Assembly (NCBI GenBank): GCA_029243145.1
Contig: JAQWSQ010000107.1
Coordinates: 1 to 55,710, forward strand
Direction: 5' to 3'
DNA: 55,710 nt
From: Planctomycetaceae bacterium
Lineage (GTDB): Bacteria; Planctomycetota; Planctomycetia; Planctomycetales; Planctomycetaceae
Below, in pieces: positions 29,537 to 39,183 of the stretch. The notes under the pieces were generated by a model. That model saw only the letters and a list, made by a program, of their open reading frames with translations. It was not told where the DNA came from and did no database searches. A program made the position numbers and the translations under genes. Each line of letters begins with the position of its first letter. Position 1 is the stretch's first letter.

Positions 29537-32500
29537 ATGTTTCGATTGCATTCTTGTCTTGTCGTTTCTGCGTTTTGTTTCGTTTTCTTCACAGAAACAG
29601 CCACTCAAGCGAAAATTTACGAACAAGCACCCGTCGTCTCAGATTCAATCAGTGATGGCCCGGAACTGCAACAACCCACAGTTGTTCCTCTTTCCAAACT
29701 CCTCCGAGAGGGGCCAAAGGCAAATTGGATATGGGGAAACGACAACAATATCGCATACACTCTTTCTCAAACCTTCGAGACCAATGCGAAACAAGCCCGA
29801 GTGATCGCCACCTGCGATAACCAGATGACCGTGTTCCTCAACGGTCAACAAATCGCCGCCAGTAGCAGTTGGGAAGTTCCCATTGAAACAGACGTATCCA
29901 AACTGCTCAAATCGGGTCACAATGTCATCACTGCCAAAGTGAAAAATGCGGGTGGTATCGCCGCGTTCTCTTTCAAACTGATTTTCCTCGACACAAACGG
30001 AAAACCTCAATACGTCGTCTCAGACAAAAACTGGGTGGCCACCAAAGGGGACCAGAAACCAGTTCCAGTGGCGATCCGTGGCAAGATGGGGGATGGACCC
30101 TGGGGTAACGTTTTTGCCCAACAAGACAGTGGTCGCGTCCCGCCAAACACGTTTTTGACGCAGCCCGGCTTTCAGGTAGAAAAACTTTTCACTGTGCCGA
30201 AAGAAGAACTGGGCTCTTGGGTCTGCATCGCCCTCGATGATAAAGGTCGCATCATCGCCAGCGATCAAGGCGGTAAAGGGCTTTATCGAATTACTCCTCC
30301 GAAAGTCGGCAGCAATGAGACGACGAAAGTCGAACCGCTCGATGTAAGGATGACGGGCTGTCAGGGGATGCTGCACGCCTTCGGATCACTTTATTGCAGC
30401 GTGAATGGTGGTCCCGGCAGCGGTTTGTATCGACTCACCGATACGACGAAAGACGATCAGTATGACAAAGTCGAAAAACTGAAAGATTTCCGCGGCGGTG
30501 GAGAACACGGTCCGCATGCGTTGCGACTGTCGCCCGATGGAAAATCAATCTATGTGATTGCCGGGAATCACACCGACCCGCCGTTCAAGTCGGGCGAAGA
30601 TATTGAGAACTCAAATTACTCCAGTCGCATTCCGACCAACTGGGACGAAGACCTGCTTTTGCCCCGCCAATGGGACGCTCGTGGACATGCTCGCGGCAAG
30701 TTGGCTCCCGGTGGCTGGATTGCCAAAACTGATCCCGAGGGAAAAACATGGGAGATCATCAGCATTGGTTACCGAAACCCGTACGACATGGATTTCAACG
30801 CCGACGGGGAACTATTCGCCTATGACGCCGACATGGAATGGGATTTCGGCTCGCCGTGGTATCGACCAACGCGCGTCGTCCATGCGACCTCGGGAAGTGA
30901 GTTTGGCTGGCGCAGCGGAACCGGTAAATGGCCCACGTATTATCCCGACACATTGCCGCCCATCGTCAATGTTGGCCCTGGTTCTCCGGTTGGCGTTGCC
31001 TTTGGGACAGGAGCAAAGTTCCCCGCCAAGTATCAAAAGGCGTTGTACCTTTGCGATTGGACGTTCGGCACAATATACGCCATTCATCTGAGTCCCGATG
31101 GAGCCAGTTACTCCGGCGTCAAAGAAGAATTCCTCTCTCGTAGTCCTCTGCCACTGACGGATGTTCTGATCGGGAAAGACGGAGCGATGTATTTCACTGT
31201 CGGCGGTCGGAACACCCAGTCCGAATTATTCCGAGTCACGTATGATGGTCAAGAGTCGACCGCTCCGGCGAATGGGCACGACGCGCAACATGCCGAACTT
31301 CGTAAACTCCGGCAGGAAATTGAACAGTATCAAGACCCTCGCTATATGAGCGAACGACCGATGACCGCGTTTCTATTCCTGTTAGATCAACTCGATCACG
31401 AAGACCGACATGTTCGCTATGCGGCGATGGTTGCCTTGGCGGGTCGGCAGACCGGTATCAAGAAAGAAACTATCTATGGGGAGTTAAATGTTGACCAATG
31501 GATACTCGGTACCATCGCACTCACCCGTAACATTGATGCCAAAACCACGCCCGAGTTTCTGCTGATCGCATTTCGCGAGATTGACTTTGGTTCTCTCTCC
31601 GAACGACAACAAATTGACTATCTGCGTGCACTCAGCTTGGTGATCACGCGCAAGGGGGAATTACCAGAGAGCACTCATCAGGAACTTATCGAAAAACTTG
31701 ATCCGCATTACCCGACGAAATCAGAAAACGTCAATCGCGAGCTGGTCCAGATGCTCGTCTATCTCGATTCGCCAACGGTTGTCGGTAAGGCGATGGATAT
31801 TATGCGTGAGCCTTCGATCAACGAGCCGCCCGACCTGGGTGACTTGTTGACTCGCAACAAAGGGTACGGCGGCACAATCAAGCAGGTCAATGAAAATCAT
31901 CCCGACCTGCGACAATATCATCTGGCATTTATCTTGCGTAATGCAACCAAAGGCTGGAGTTCTCAGGATTTGGTGGATTACTTCGACTGGTTCAATCGCG
32001 CACGGACATGGTCGGGCGGAGTCAGCTATCAGGGATTCCTCGAAAACATCGGTAACGAATCTTATGCCAACCTCAACGAGAAACAGCGACTCGCTGTCGA
32101 AGCTGCCGGTGTGCGGAAACCGTTTACACTTCCCGAATTGCCAAAACCGGAAGGCCCCGGTCGTCTATGGTCGTTGGGAGATCTCGTCTCTCTTGAACAA
32201 AAACTGAAAGAGCGCAACTTCGAGCATGGCCAGAAGATGTTCGCTGCGACGCGCTGCGTTATTTGTCACCGTTTTGCCGGTGAAGGAGGTGCGACTGGTC
32301 CCGATCTCACACAATTGGCCGGTCGGTTCAATCTGAAAGATCTCAGCGAAGCCATCGTGAATCCGAGCAAAGTCATTTCGGACCAATACCTAGGATCCAG
32401 CGTCGTGACGACTGACGGAGATGTCTACAACGGTCGCATCATCAACGAGACCGAGACGAGCATTACCATTTTGACTGACCCGGAAGACTCAACCAAAGTG

Positions 32501-32659
32501 GTGGAAGTCCCCCGTAAAAAGATCGAAGAAATGGTTCCCTCCAAAGTTTCGATCATGCCTGCCGACCTGTTGAAGCCACTCAATGAAAACGAAGTGCTCG
32601 ACCTGCTGGCATATCTGCTATCCCGCGGTGATAAGAATCACTCTATGTTCAAGAAGTGA
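29537..32659 (+). CDS. PVC-type propeller dehydrogenase with C-terminal cytochrome c domain
   Basis: 1040 residues from the ATG at 29537, supported by GGAG upstream and a signal peptide (LVVSAFCFVFFTETATQA). Order: a beta-sandwich sugar-binding-like domain at about residues 45-165 (DNQMTVFLNGQQIAA); a soluble-glucose-dehydrogenase-like beta-propeller at about 200-590 (SIGYRNPYDMDFNADGELF, a family hallmark); a helical HEAT-like region at about 600-880; and a C-terminal cytochrome c domain with CVICH at 907-911, likely Met ligand in SIMPAD, and the ending LLAYLLSRG. This matches the TIGR02604 plus TIGR02603 architecture of planctomycete membrane or periplasmic dehydrogenases. The substrate is unknown; sugars or alcohols are plausible. 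Its stop is 4 bases from that of the convergent SDR gene. Confidence 0.9.
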   Translation: MFRLHSCLVVSAFCFVFFTETATQAKIYEQAPVVSDSISDGPELQQPTVVPLSKLLREGPKANWIWGNDNNIAYTLSQTFETNAKQARVIATCDNQMTVFLNGQQIAASSSWEVPIETDVSKLLKSGHNVITAKVKNAGGIAAFSFKLIFLDTNGKPQYVVSDKNWVATKGDQKPVPVAIRGKMGDGPWGNVFAQQDSGRVPPNTFLTQPGFQVEKLFTVPKEELGSWVCIALDDKGRIIASDQGGKGLYRITPPKVGSNETTKVEPLDVRMTGCQGMLHAFGSLYCSVNGGPGSGLYRLTDTTKDDQYDKVEKLKDFRGGGEHGPHALRLSPDGKSIYVIAGNHTDPPFKSGEDIENSNYSSRIPTNWDEDLLLPRQWDARGHARGKLAPGGWIAKTDPEGKTWEIISIGYRNPYDMDFNADGELFAYDADMEWDFGSPWYRPTRVVHATSGSEFGWRSGTGKWPTYYPDTLPPIVNVGPGSPVGVAFGTGAKFPAKYQKALYLCDWTFGTIYAIHLSPDGASYSGVKEEFLSRSPLPLTDVLIGKDGAMYFTVGGRNTQSELFRVTYDGQESTAPANGHDAQHAELRKLRQEIEQYQDPRYMSERPMTAFLFLLDQLDHEDRHVRYAAMVALAGRQTGIKKETIYGELNVDQWILGTIALTRNIDAKTTPEFLLIAFREIDFGSLSERQQIDYLRALSLVITRKGELPESTHQELIEKLDPHYPTKSENVNRELVQMLVYLDSPTVVGKAMDIMREPSINEPPDLGDLLTRNKGYGGTIKQVNENHPDLRQYHLAFILRNATKGWSSQDLVDYFDWFNRARTWSGGVSYQGFLENIGNESYANLNEKQRLAVEAAGVRKPFTLPELPKPEGPGRLWSLGDLVSLEQKLKERNFEHGQKMFAATRCVICHRFAGEGGATGPDLTQLAGRFNLKDLSEAIVNPSKVISDQYLGSSVVTTDGDVYNGRIINETETSITILTDPEDSTKVVEVPRKKIEEMVPSKVSIMPADLLKPLNENEVLDLLAYLLSRGDKNHSMFKK

Positions 32660-32663
32660 CGAG

Positions 32664-34172
32664 TCAGGGGATGGTATCGGTGGCCTGTGATTCTCGTTCA
32701 ACTTGTTCTGCTTGCTTCCCGATATTTCGTAGCATGCCCGCGAAGACAAACTGATGCACGATATAAAGAGAATACCAATAGCAGAGACCAAACAATCCGA
32801 CCGGGTCAAATAAAGCCGTTTGACGAATCGAGCAGCGAGGGACTCCTTCTGCGGAATCGATCTCGTTTACTTCAAACTCCAGCCAAGCTCGTCCGGGGAC
32901 TTTCATTTCAGCCCTCAATCGTAAGAAATGGTCGGGCTCATAAACTTCGACTCTCCAAAAGTCGACGGTATCACCAACATGCGGAATCTCTGGGTCACGC
33001 CGACCCCGTCGCACACCAACACCGCCCACGAGAAGATCTAGGAAACCTCTCAGCCCCCACAGCCAATTGCCATAGTACCACCCCTTCTCACCGCCAATCT
33101 GCCTGATGGGAGTCATCGCAGAGTGATGTGCTGCTGCGACTTCGATTGTTCGGGAATCGACAACGCGGGATAAAAATCGTTGTCCTCCCCAAGAGGGAAT
33201 TTCTCCACCGGATGAAATAGAATCCGACCAGCGCGTTTCCGCAAATCGCAAATCTTCGTTCACTAATGCCCGCGCAATGGCTTCCTGCAACCCGCGTGGA
33301 GTTACTGAAAAGAGATCTTTCCCAGATTCATCAGTCACGATGGTTGGTGATTTCAAGCTATCAACCAATTTACGACCAATTCTCGCATAGACGGGAGTCA
33401 CAAGCCCCAGCCACAAACTTGAAAGACGGGGCGTCAACACGGGAACAGGAATCATCCAGCGTTTGAGACCGCGCTGTCGGGCATACTCTTTCATAATATC
33501 GCCATACGAGCAGCGATCAGGACCACCGATCTGAATGACTTTCGACTGATCAACCTCAACAGTCAGAGCTTCCTCGAGATAGGCGAGAATATCTTCAACG
33601 GCAATTGGCTGAGTTTTAATTCGTACCCATTTCGGACAGATCATGAGCGGCAGACGCTCCACCAAAGCTCGGATCAATTCAAAAGAGAGTGAACCAGATC
33701 CGATAACAATTGCGGCACGAAATTCAATCACAGTCGCTTTGGATTTCCTAAGAAGATCACCCGTTTCTTGACGACTGCGCAGATGCTTGGAAAGCGTTTG
33801 GTCGTCATCACCAAGCCCACCGAGATACACAATCCGTTTGACACCCGCTTTGTCAGCAGCACTCACGAAATTTTCGGCAGCTTTCCGATCAAGATCTTCA
33901 AAGTCTTTATCGGTTCCCATTGAATGAACAAAATAATACGCCGTCGTGACCCCCTGCAATGCTGTCTCGAGACTCTCTGGTTCGAGCAAGTCCGCTTGAA
34001 CAATGTCAATTGTTTCATCGATCTGATTGGCAACATGTTCGGGCTTCCTAGCTAAGCAGCGCAGTCGCAAGTCGTCTCGATTTCTTAGATTCGACAATAA
34101 ACGTCCACCAATGTAGCCGGTGGCACCAGTTAGCAGAATTAAAGGGTGAGATGTCTCTGGGTGGGAATTCAT
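32664..34172 (-). CDS. SDR-family NAD(P)-binding protein with DUF2867 domain
   Basis: 502 residues. The N-terminal Rossmann domain has the dinucleotide motif TGATGYIGG (Gly16, Gly19, Gly22) with a basic residue after strand 2 (LARKPEHV) that suggests NADP. It resembles atypical SDRs of the YbjT/NmrA group rather than classical enzymes. From about residue 335 to 490 is a DUF2867 domain (SRTIEVAAAH, VDFWRVEVYEPDHFLRLRAEM, ending with YWYSLYIVHQFVF). This fusion is a known architecture and is often near stress or light-response genes, but its substrate is not known. It is cytoplasmic, with no signal peptide. Confidence 0.88.
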   Translation of the reverse strand: MNSHPETSHPLILLTGATGYIGGRLLSNLRNRDDLRLRCLARKPEHVANQIDETIDIVQADLLEPESLETALQGVTTAYYFVHSMGTDKDFEDLDRKAAENFVSAADKAGVKRIVYLGGLGDDDQTLSKHLRSRQETGDLLRKSKATVIEFRAAIVIGSGSLSFELIRALVERLPLMICPKWVRIKTQPIAVEDILAYLEEALTVEVDQSKVIQIGGPDRCSYGDIMKEYARQRGLKRWMIPVPVLTPRLSSLWLGLVTPVYARIGRKLVDSLKSPTIVTDESGKDLFSVTPRGLQEAIARALVNEDLRFAETRWSDSISSGGEIPSWGGQRFLSRVVDSRTIEVAAAHHSAMTPIRQIGGEKGWYYGNWLWGLRGFLDLLVGGVGVRRGRRDPEIPHVGDTVDFWRVEVYEPDHFLRLRAEMKVPGRAWLEFEVNEIDSAEGVPRCSIRQTALFDPVGLFGLCYWYSLYIVHQFVFAGMLRNIGKQAEQVERESQATDTIP

Positions 34173-34200
34173 AGGTTCGATCTTAAGAGATCAACAGCCA

Positions 34201-34479
34201 TTATGCACCAATTGAAAATCGTAGAGTTCCTTTCACTGTCACGCCAAGTCGACGGCCAGAATTTTTGAGAATTGTACGAGCCTGCCATAATTCTCCCCAG
34301 CCAACTTTGTAACTGCGGAGGATTTTCAGCACTTGGTTAAGACTGGACCAATTCGAAAGCGCCAATTCATAGCTTTGTCCTTGTCCTCGAAGATGAATCG
34401 TGTGACCCTCATGGCACACTTCCAGATCGAGATCAAATTCCAAAGCACTTAGTCCTTGCGCTCCTTTAAGAAGACTCAT
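34201..34479 (-). CDS. Small protein of unknown function, coupled pair member B
   Basis: 92 residues; no signal or membrane segment. Its ATG overlaps the end of the upstream small gene by four bases (ATGA at 34476-34479), so the two are translationally coupled. The pattern is mostly beta (LEFDLDLEVCHEGHTIHLRGQG) followed by a helical middle (WSSLNQVLKILRSYKVGWGELW) and a final beta segment (VTVKGTLRF). It may bind its partner. I do not recognise the family. Confidence 0.6.
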   Translation of the reverse strand: MSLLKGAQGLSALEFDLDLEVCHEGHTIHLRGQGQSYELALSNWSSLNQVLKILRSYKVGWGELWQARTILKNSGRRLGVTVKGTLRFSIGA

Positions 34480-34682
34480 CCAGACACGCCATTACGGGTG
34501 GTGATTTTCATCTTGCCATTAATCTTCCACGGTGCATGCGTGGCGGAATCTTTGGCAGCAGACGGGATATTGACTTCGAGATCTTCAAAATCATAAACAA
34601 TTTCAGCATTTCGCTCGTTCAAACGATCATACAGGCCAATGGCCAAATCGGGCCAACTCTTTGTTTCTTCAACAGTCGCCAT
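34476..34682 (-). CDS. Small protein of unknown function, coupled pair member A
   Basis: 68 residues, with a good ribosome site (AGGAG 7 bases before the ATG). The sequence starts with a helix (ETKSWPDLAIGLYDRLNERN) and continues with beta-rich segments (AEIVYDFEDLEVNIPS, WKINGKMKITT). No export signal. Its stop overlaps the start of the 92-residue gene. The order (small gene first, coupled downstream gene) resembles toxin-antitoxin layout, but neither protein has a recognised toxin or DNA-binding motif, so a shared structural role is equally likely. Confidence 0.65.
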   Translation of the reverse strand: MATVEETKSWPDLAIGLYDRLNERNAEIVYDFEDLEVNIPSAAKDSATHAPWKINGKMKITTRNGVSG

Positions 34683-34815
34683 TTCTTAGCTCCTCTTAAA
34701 TACAAGATGTGTTTCCTTATTCATAGGATGGCTTCTCGATTTGTCGAACTGCTTCTTCAGAATATTCCCATCATTTTTTATTCATCATCCCAATGACTTC
34801 ACAAAGAATCAACGC

Positions 34816-36126
34816 TCACTCACCAATCTTCAAGCAGAGTATTCGACCGCGTACATCTTTGCACAAAATGTAACCATTGTTGATCACCACTTGTGACCAG
34901 ATATCATCCTGCGTGAGTGTTTTCTTCAATGCCAGTTCCCGATACTCGGTTTGTTGATGATCGACCGTATCGATCAATCGCATTTTCCCCCGATTCCCCA
35001 GTACGACAAGTCTGTCATCCTGGGTCAGAACGCAAAAACCGCCGTAATTGAAACCGGCCCCTTTCCAGATGGTTTCTCCGTTTTTGAAGTCAAGGCAGTA
35101 CAGTTCCGGGCCACCAATATAGATGCGTTTGTTCGCAATCAACGGGCTACAAAGATGTGAACTGACCGGTTGTTCCCAGACTTTTTCGATTCCTTTGAGT
35201 GTCACTCGGACTTGGTGCATCGTCGGGTTGGCTCGTTTGCCGAAACTATGCCACGAACTGATGAGAACTTTGTCATCGTGGACCGTCGGTGTCAGCAGAT
35301 TATTGGCATAAGCAGACGGCCAGGCATATGTGCCGACCGTCTCTCCTTCGTGATCGGCATCCAATCGCATCACCAGAAACTCCTGAAAGGTCAGAATTCC
35401 CAAGCACGGTATGCCTTCCACATTCATGGTAACTATGCCACCACTATGGCCGGCATAGTTTTTGTGTTCGGAAGCCCAAATTTGTTTTCCGCTTCGTTTA
35501 TCAAAGGCACAAACTGTTCCCGTGTTTCCTCCCGTTTCCACAAGAAGCCAGTTTTGATAGACACGAGGAGCACAAATGTAACCATAATCGCGACGATTTC
35601 GATGCCGTTCCCCTTCTCCCGGACGCTGCTCCATTTTGTAGATGTCATAGAGATTTTTCCGCCAGACTTCTGCTCCTGCGTTTGCCGTATTCCAGCAAGC
35701 GAGATCGCCATCGCAGCCGAGCGTATAAACGTATTTTGTCTCCTCATCGAACTCGGGTGACGCGGTCGGTCCGAAGTAGAGCCCTTTGTCTCCTACAGCA
35801 TGCCGACCATACTGTGAAGCGGCGTAGGATTGTGACCAAGTTTGTTTCGCGGTCTTCAGATCGTAGGCGCTGACGATTTCCCTTCCATCAACGTACCCCA
35901 TCGTGATGACATGATTGTCGACAACGATTGGTGAAGTTGAACCCTCACCGACCTCAATTTTCCACGCTTCTGTCAGCGGCCACTTCGTCCCCGTCCAGCC
36001 GGAGTTTTCAGAGACACGATCGTCTCGATGATGCCCGCGCCAATGATTCCAATCGTCGGCAAATGTGCCCTGTGAGGTACAGAAACACAAAAATAACGTC
36101 AGACCGAACATCGGGGAGAAATTCAT
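34816..36126 (-). CDS. Secreted PQQ-like beta-propeller protein
   Basis: 436 residues from the ATG at 36126, chosen because it begins a clean signal peptide (MFGLTLFLCFCTSQGTFA); the frame is open to 36228. It contains repeated PQQ-like propeller blades (VYTLGCDGDLACWN, VCAFDKRSGKQIWASE, YCLDFKNGETIWKG). The first conserved part, DWNHWRGHHRDDRVSE, is the usual opening of planctomycete PQQ-binding-like (BamB-type) proteins. No PQQ or calcium ligand set typical of alcohol dehydrogenases is evident, so it is probably a binding or scaffold propeller rather than a quinoprotein enzyme. It is divergent from the 2-hydroxyacid dehydrogenase. Confidence 0.85.
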   Translation of the reverse strand: MNFSPMFGLTLFLCFCTSQGTFADDWNHWRGHHRDDRVSENSGWTGTKWPLTEAWKIEVGEGSTSPIVVDNHVITMGYVDGREIVSAYDLKTAKQTWSQSYAASQYGRHAVGDKGLYFGPTASPEFDEETKYVYTLGCDGDLACWNTANAGAEVWRKNLYDIYKMEQRPGEGERHRNRRDYGYICAPRVYQNWLLVETGGNTGTVCAFDKRSGKQIWASEHKNYAGHSGGIVTMNVEGIPCLGILTFQEFLVMRLDADHEGETVGTYAWPSAYANNLLTPTVHDDKVLISSWHSFGKRANPTMHQVRVTLKGIEKVWEQPVSSHLCSPLIANKRIYIGGPELYCLDFKNGETIWKGAGFNYGGFCVLTQDDRLVVLGNRGKMRLIDTVDHQQTEYRELALKKTLTQDDIWSQVVINNGYILCKDVRGRILCLKIGE

Positions 36127-36240
36127 GATGAAAACTTTCGAGTATGAGGCCGAGTTCAACATGGTATCTGTTAGAAACCGGCTACGACACAATCTTTTTC
36201 TGAATTGTGATTCTCGTTCTGTTTTCATTAAACTGACGCT

Positions 36241-37245
36241 ATGAATAAACTTCTCCTACATCCGGCCGTTGATGAAAATCGTCTCGGTAAAATTCGCGAG
36301 GCAGCCGGTGACATGCTAGTTGTGAATGCCGATAATGGCGAACGGGCTCTTGTAGAGATTGTCGATGCGACCGCCTTTTTTGGGAAAATTACGCCCGAAT
36401 TGCTGGCGAAGGCGCAGCGGCTTGAATGGGTGCAATCGCCAACCGCGAGCCTCGAACATTATCTCTTTCCTGAATTGATCGCACATCCTTGCCAATTGAG
36501 CAACATGCGCGGTCTCTTCAGCGATGTGATCGCCGACCACGTATTTGGCTACATTTTAATGTTCGCTCGCAATTTGCATCGCTATCTCCGCTATCAAATG
36601 AAACGTCAATGGGAACCCATTGGTGATGAAACGAGTCGTCAAAACTTTTCGACCGGGCCAGGATTCGCGAGCGATATTGACCTGAGCCATACGCACCTTT
36701 CCGACTGCACTCTGGGAGTCGTCGGTGTGGGCAGCATCGGTGCGGAAATCTGTCGTCGCGGTAAAGCATTCAGGATGAAAGTGTGTGGCATCGATGCGAA
36801 GGAATCCGCAGTGCCAGACATTGGTTTGAAATTGTGGGAACCGGAACGACTCAACGATCTATTAGCGATCAGCGATTTCGTGGTGATTGCCGCACCGCAC
36901 ACACCAGAGACCGAAAAACTCTTTCGGAGAGAACAGTTTCAGACAATGAAACAGTCGGCCTACCTGATTAACATTGGGCGTGGGATCATCGTCGATCTTG
37001 CCGATTTGACAACGGCACTCGAACATGAAGAAATCGCGGGAGCGGCTTTGGATGTTTATGAGATTGAGCCTTTGCCCGAAGACCACGCGTTATGGGGGAT
37101 GGAGAATGTCATTCTGACTCCCCATATCGCAGCCGCCTCACCTCGTATCAGCGAGCGTCATCTGGAAACGCTGTTAGAAAATATCCGCGGGTATGTCGCG
37201 GGAGAAGAATTGCTAACATTGGTGGATAAAGAGAAATGGTATTGA
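36241..37245 (+). CDS. D-isomer-specific 2-hydroxyacid dehydrogenase
   Basis: 334 residues. The NAD-binding motif GVGSIG is at about residues 162-167. The catalytic set is complete: Arg247 (NIGRGIIVD), Glu276 (EIEPLPEDH) and His295 (LTPHIAA). The 'EPLP' context and short N-terminal domain place it in the glyoxylate/hydroxypyruvate-reductase-like or phosphoglycerate-dehydrogenase-like branch. It would reduce a 2-keto acid with NAD(P)H in the cytoplasm; the substrate cannot be fixed from sequence. It ends 8 bases before the stop of the convergent frameshifted membrane-protein gene. Confidence 0.88.
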   Translation: MNKLLLHPAVDENRLGKIREAAGDMLVVNADNGERALVEIVDATAFFGKITPELLAKAQRLEWVQSPTASLEHYLFPELIAHPCQLSNMRGLFSDVIADHVFGYILMFARNLHRYLRYQMKRQWEPIGDETSRQNFSTGPGFASDIDLSHTHLSDCTLGVVGVGSIGAEICRRGKAFRMKVCGIDAKESAVPDIGLKLWEPERLNDLLAISDFVVIAAPHTPETEKLFRREQFQTMKQSAYLINIGRGIIVDLADLTTALEHEEIAGAALDVYEIEPLPEDHALWGMENVILTPHIAAASPRISERHLETLLENIRGYVAGEELLTLVDKEKWY

Positions 37246-37253
37246 AGCCAGTT

Positions 37254-37708
37254 TCATTCGCTCTCAACATCTTTCCAAGCGTCTGGATCAGTGCCGAGAT
37301 AATATTCGACAAACTTGCAAATATCGGATTCCGAATAATTAAGGCGACTGAGTTCGATGTCTGTCGAATTGCCCTCGGAGTTTTGCACTCGGAGAAAGTT
37401 TTTGATATTCGCTCCGACTTTTTTTGCACCAGTGCATATTCAGAGAGTTCTTCCCAACGAACGACCTTCTGCGGAACATTCTCGCCGGAAAGACCTTCCT
37501 CGTTGATTCGCAGCCTGATCGAATCGTCGATGGAAATCATCAGAGCATAAAAAATAAAAATCAGCGACATTGTCCCCAATAAGATCAGATAACCTTCTCC
37601 CGCCAGATATCCGATCCCTGCCAACAAGACGGCACTGAATAGAACCTGAATTGCGGGGCGTTTAGTACGCTGGCATTCGAGAAAGGGGGGGGGTGATTCA
37701 TCATTCAT
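37254..37708 (-). CDS. Small membrane protein, frameshifted at an A7 run
   Basis: The start at 37708 overlaps the stop of the DUF1501 gene by four bases (ATGA). Codons from 37708 give two hydrophobic segments (VLFSAVLLAGIGYLAGEG and ILLGTMSLIFIFYALMI) and a soluble part (IRLRINEEGLSGE, VVRWEELSEYALVQ). After the T7 run at 37419-37425 (A7 in the gene) this frame runs on to 37148 with low-complexity-like sequence that overlaps the neighbouring gene. Adding one base to the run moves to a frame that continues sensibly (VGANIKNFLRVQNSEG, TDIELSRLNYSESDICK) and stops at 37254-37256, clear of the dehydrogenase gene. So the true product is about 150 residues with a YcxB-like layout of two membrane helices and a small beta domain. 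It is the last gene of the five-gene operon. Confidence 0.7.
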
Positions 37709-39162
37709 GAGAAGATCTCTTTGACCACGCGCACTTTTTCCACACCGGTAATACGCTCCTTGAATCCATGTGACTCAAAATAGAGATGTTCGTTGTCCAT
37801 CCCCAGTAAATGCAAAATGGTGGCGTGCCAATCGGCGATACTCACCCGATTCTCGGCAGCCCGCCAACCGATTTCATCGGTCGAGCCGTATATGGTTCCT
37901 CCTTTGATTCCTGCCCCGGCAAACCAGACAGAAAATCCCGCTGGCCCATGATCGCGTCCCGATTTTTTGGGATCATCGCCGCGTAACTGTGCGATTGGCA
38001 AGCGACCAAATTCACCGCCCCACACAACCAGAACGTCATCCATCAATCCGCGTTGTTTGAGGTCAGCCAGTAATCCGGCGACCGGTTTATCAGTCTGTTT
38101 GCAGATGTTAGGCAGCGATGTGCCAATGTTACTGTGGTTGTCCCAACCTTGTCCCGGAGGATGGACCTGAATGAACCGAACACCACTTTCCACCAAACGA
38201 CGAGCAAGCAAACATTGACGACCGAAATTGTCGGTTTCTTTCTCATCGATTCCATAGTTGCTCAATGTTTCTTCGGTCTCAGTCGACAAGTCGAGTGCTT
38301 CATTGGCCGAGATCTGCATACGACCCGCTAATTCGTAGCTAGCGATTCGCGCATCCAATTGTAAATGACCAGCGCGCTTCGATTGATGGATGCGATCAAG
38401 ACGACCCAAAAGATCTCGACTGAGATCGACCACGGCATCAGGCTCTTCCGTTTCCGATTGGAGATTCAGGATCGGCGTCCCTTTGGCGCGAATCCTTGTT
38501 CCCTGATAAAGCGGAGGAAGATAACCGGGTTGCCAATTTTGCACGGTGTTGACTGGCAAACGCCCATCAGGGTTCGCGAGAACGACATACGCGGGGAGAT
38601 TCTGATTTTCGCTGCCCAAACCGTAAACGGACCACGCTCCGAGTGTCGGTAAGCCGGGCATCGTTTTGCCCGATTGAATTTTGTAAATCGCCGGTTCGTG
38701 GTTCTGATGTGTATTATACATAGACCGCACTAACGCAATGTCATCGACATGTTTCGTCAGGTGAGGCATCAGCTCTGAAACCCACATTCCGCATTGGCCA
38801 TGCTGAGCAAACTGAAATGGCGACCGCATCAATCCTCCCGCGGAATCAGGAGACGATAAATCCTTGGCGATTTCTTTCAGGATGGATTTGCCATGATTCT
38901 TTTCGAGTTCCGGCTTGTAGTCAAATAAATCGACTTGCGATGGCCCTCCCTGCATCATGAGTTGAATGACGGCTTTCGCTCGCGGCTTGAAGTGCGGTTG
39001 CTTGGGGAGCAAGTTGTGAGCGCGAGGTGTGTGCGATTCATGTCCTTCTGCCCCGAACAGATCAGAAGATTGGTAGAGATCATTGCTGAACAATGATGCC
39101 AGCGCGATGCCTTGCAGGCCGTTCGTGACGTTACCCAGAAATGATCGTCGAGAATGTTTCAT
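37705..39162 (-). CDS. DUF1501 protein, Tat-exported (operon partner)
   Basis: 485 residues from the ATG at 39162; a TTG at 39180 is the other start. A Tat-type motif is at the N-terminus (HSRRSFLGNV). Family blocks: LMMQGGPSQVDLFDYKPEL, SMYNTHQNHEPAIYKI, WGGEFGRLPI and SGRDHGPAGF. It starts 21 bases after the stop of its DUF1549/DUF1553 partner and its stop overlaps the next gene. Compared with the DUF1501 proteins at 5068 and 9930 it has the same length and motifs, so this is a third independent pair. Confidence 0.9.
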   Translation of the reverse strand: MKHSRRSFLGNVTNGLQGIALASLFSNDLYQSSDLFGAEGHESHTPRAHNLLPKQPHFKPRAKAVIQLMMQGGPSQVDLFDYKPELEKNHGKSILKEIAKDLSSPDSAGGLMRSPFQFAQHGQCGMWVSELMPHLTKHVDDIALVRSMYNTHQNHEPAIYKIQSGKTMPGLPTLGAWSVYGLGSENQNLPAYVVLANPDGRLPVNTVQNWQPGYLPPLYQGTRIRAKGTPILNLQSETEEPDAVVDLSRDLLGRLDRIHQSKRAGHLQLDARIASYELAGRMQISANEALDLSTETEETLSNYGIDEKETDNFGRQCLLARRLVESGVRFIQVHPPGQGWDNHSNIGTSLPNICKQTDKPVAGLLADLKQRGLMDDVLVVWGGEFGRLPIAQLRGDDPKKSGRDHGPAGFSVWFAGAGIKGGTIYGSTDEIGWRAAENRVSIADWHATILHLLGMDNEHLYFESHGFKERITGVEKVRVVKEIFS

Positions 39163-39183
39163 AACATCACTTAGTTGCAAAGG

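Noticed and set aside
34201..34682. Toxin-antitoxin system
   Set aside because: The gene layout fits, but neither protein shows a toxin fold or DNA-binding motif visible in the sequence; kept only as an unknown pair.
37148..37253. C-terminal extension of the small membrane protein overlapping the dehydrogenase gene
   Set aside because: It is the out-of-frame reading after the A7 run; the other frame gives a better tail and a stop at 37254 with no overlap.
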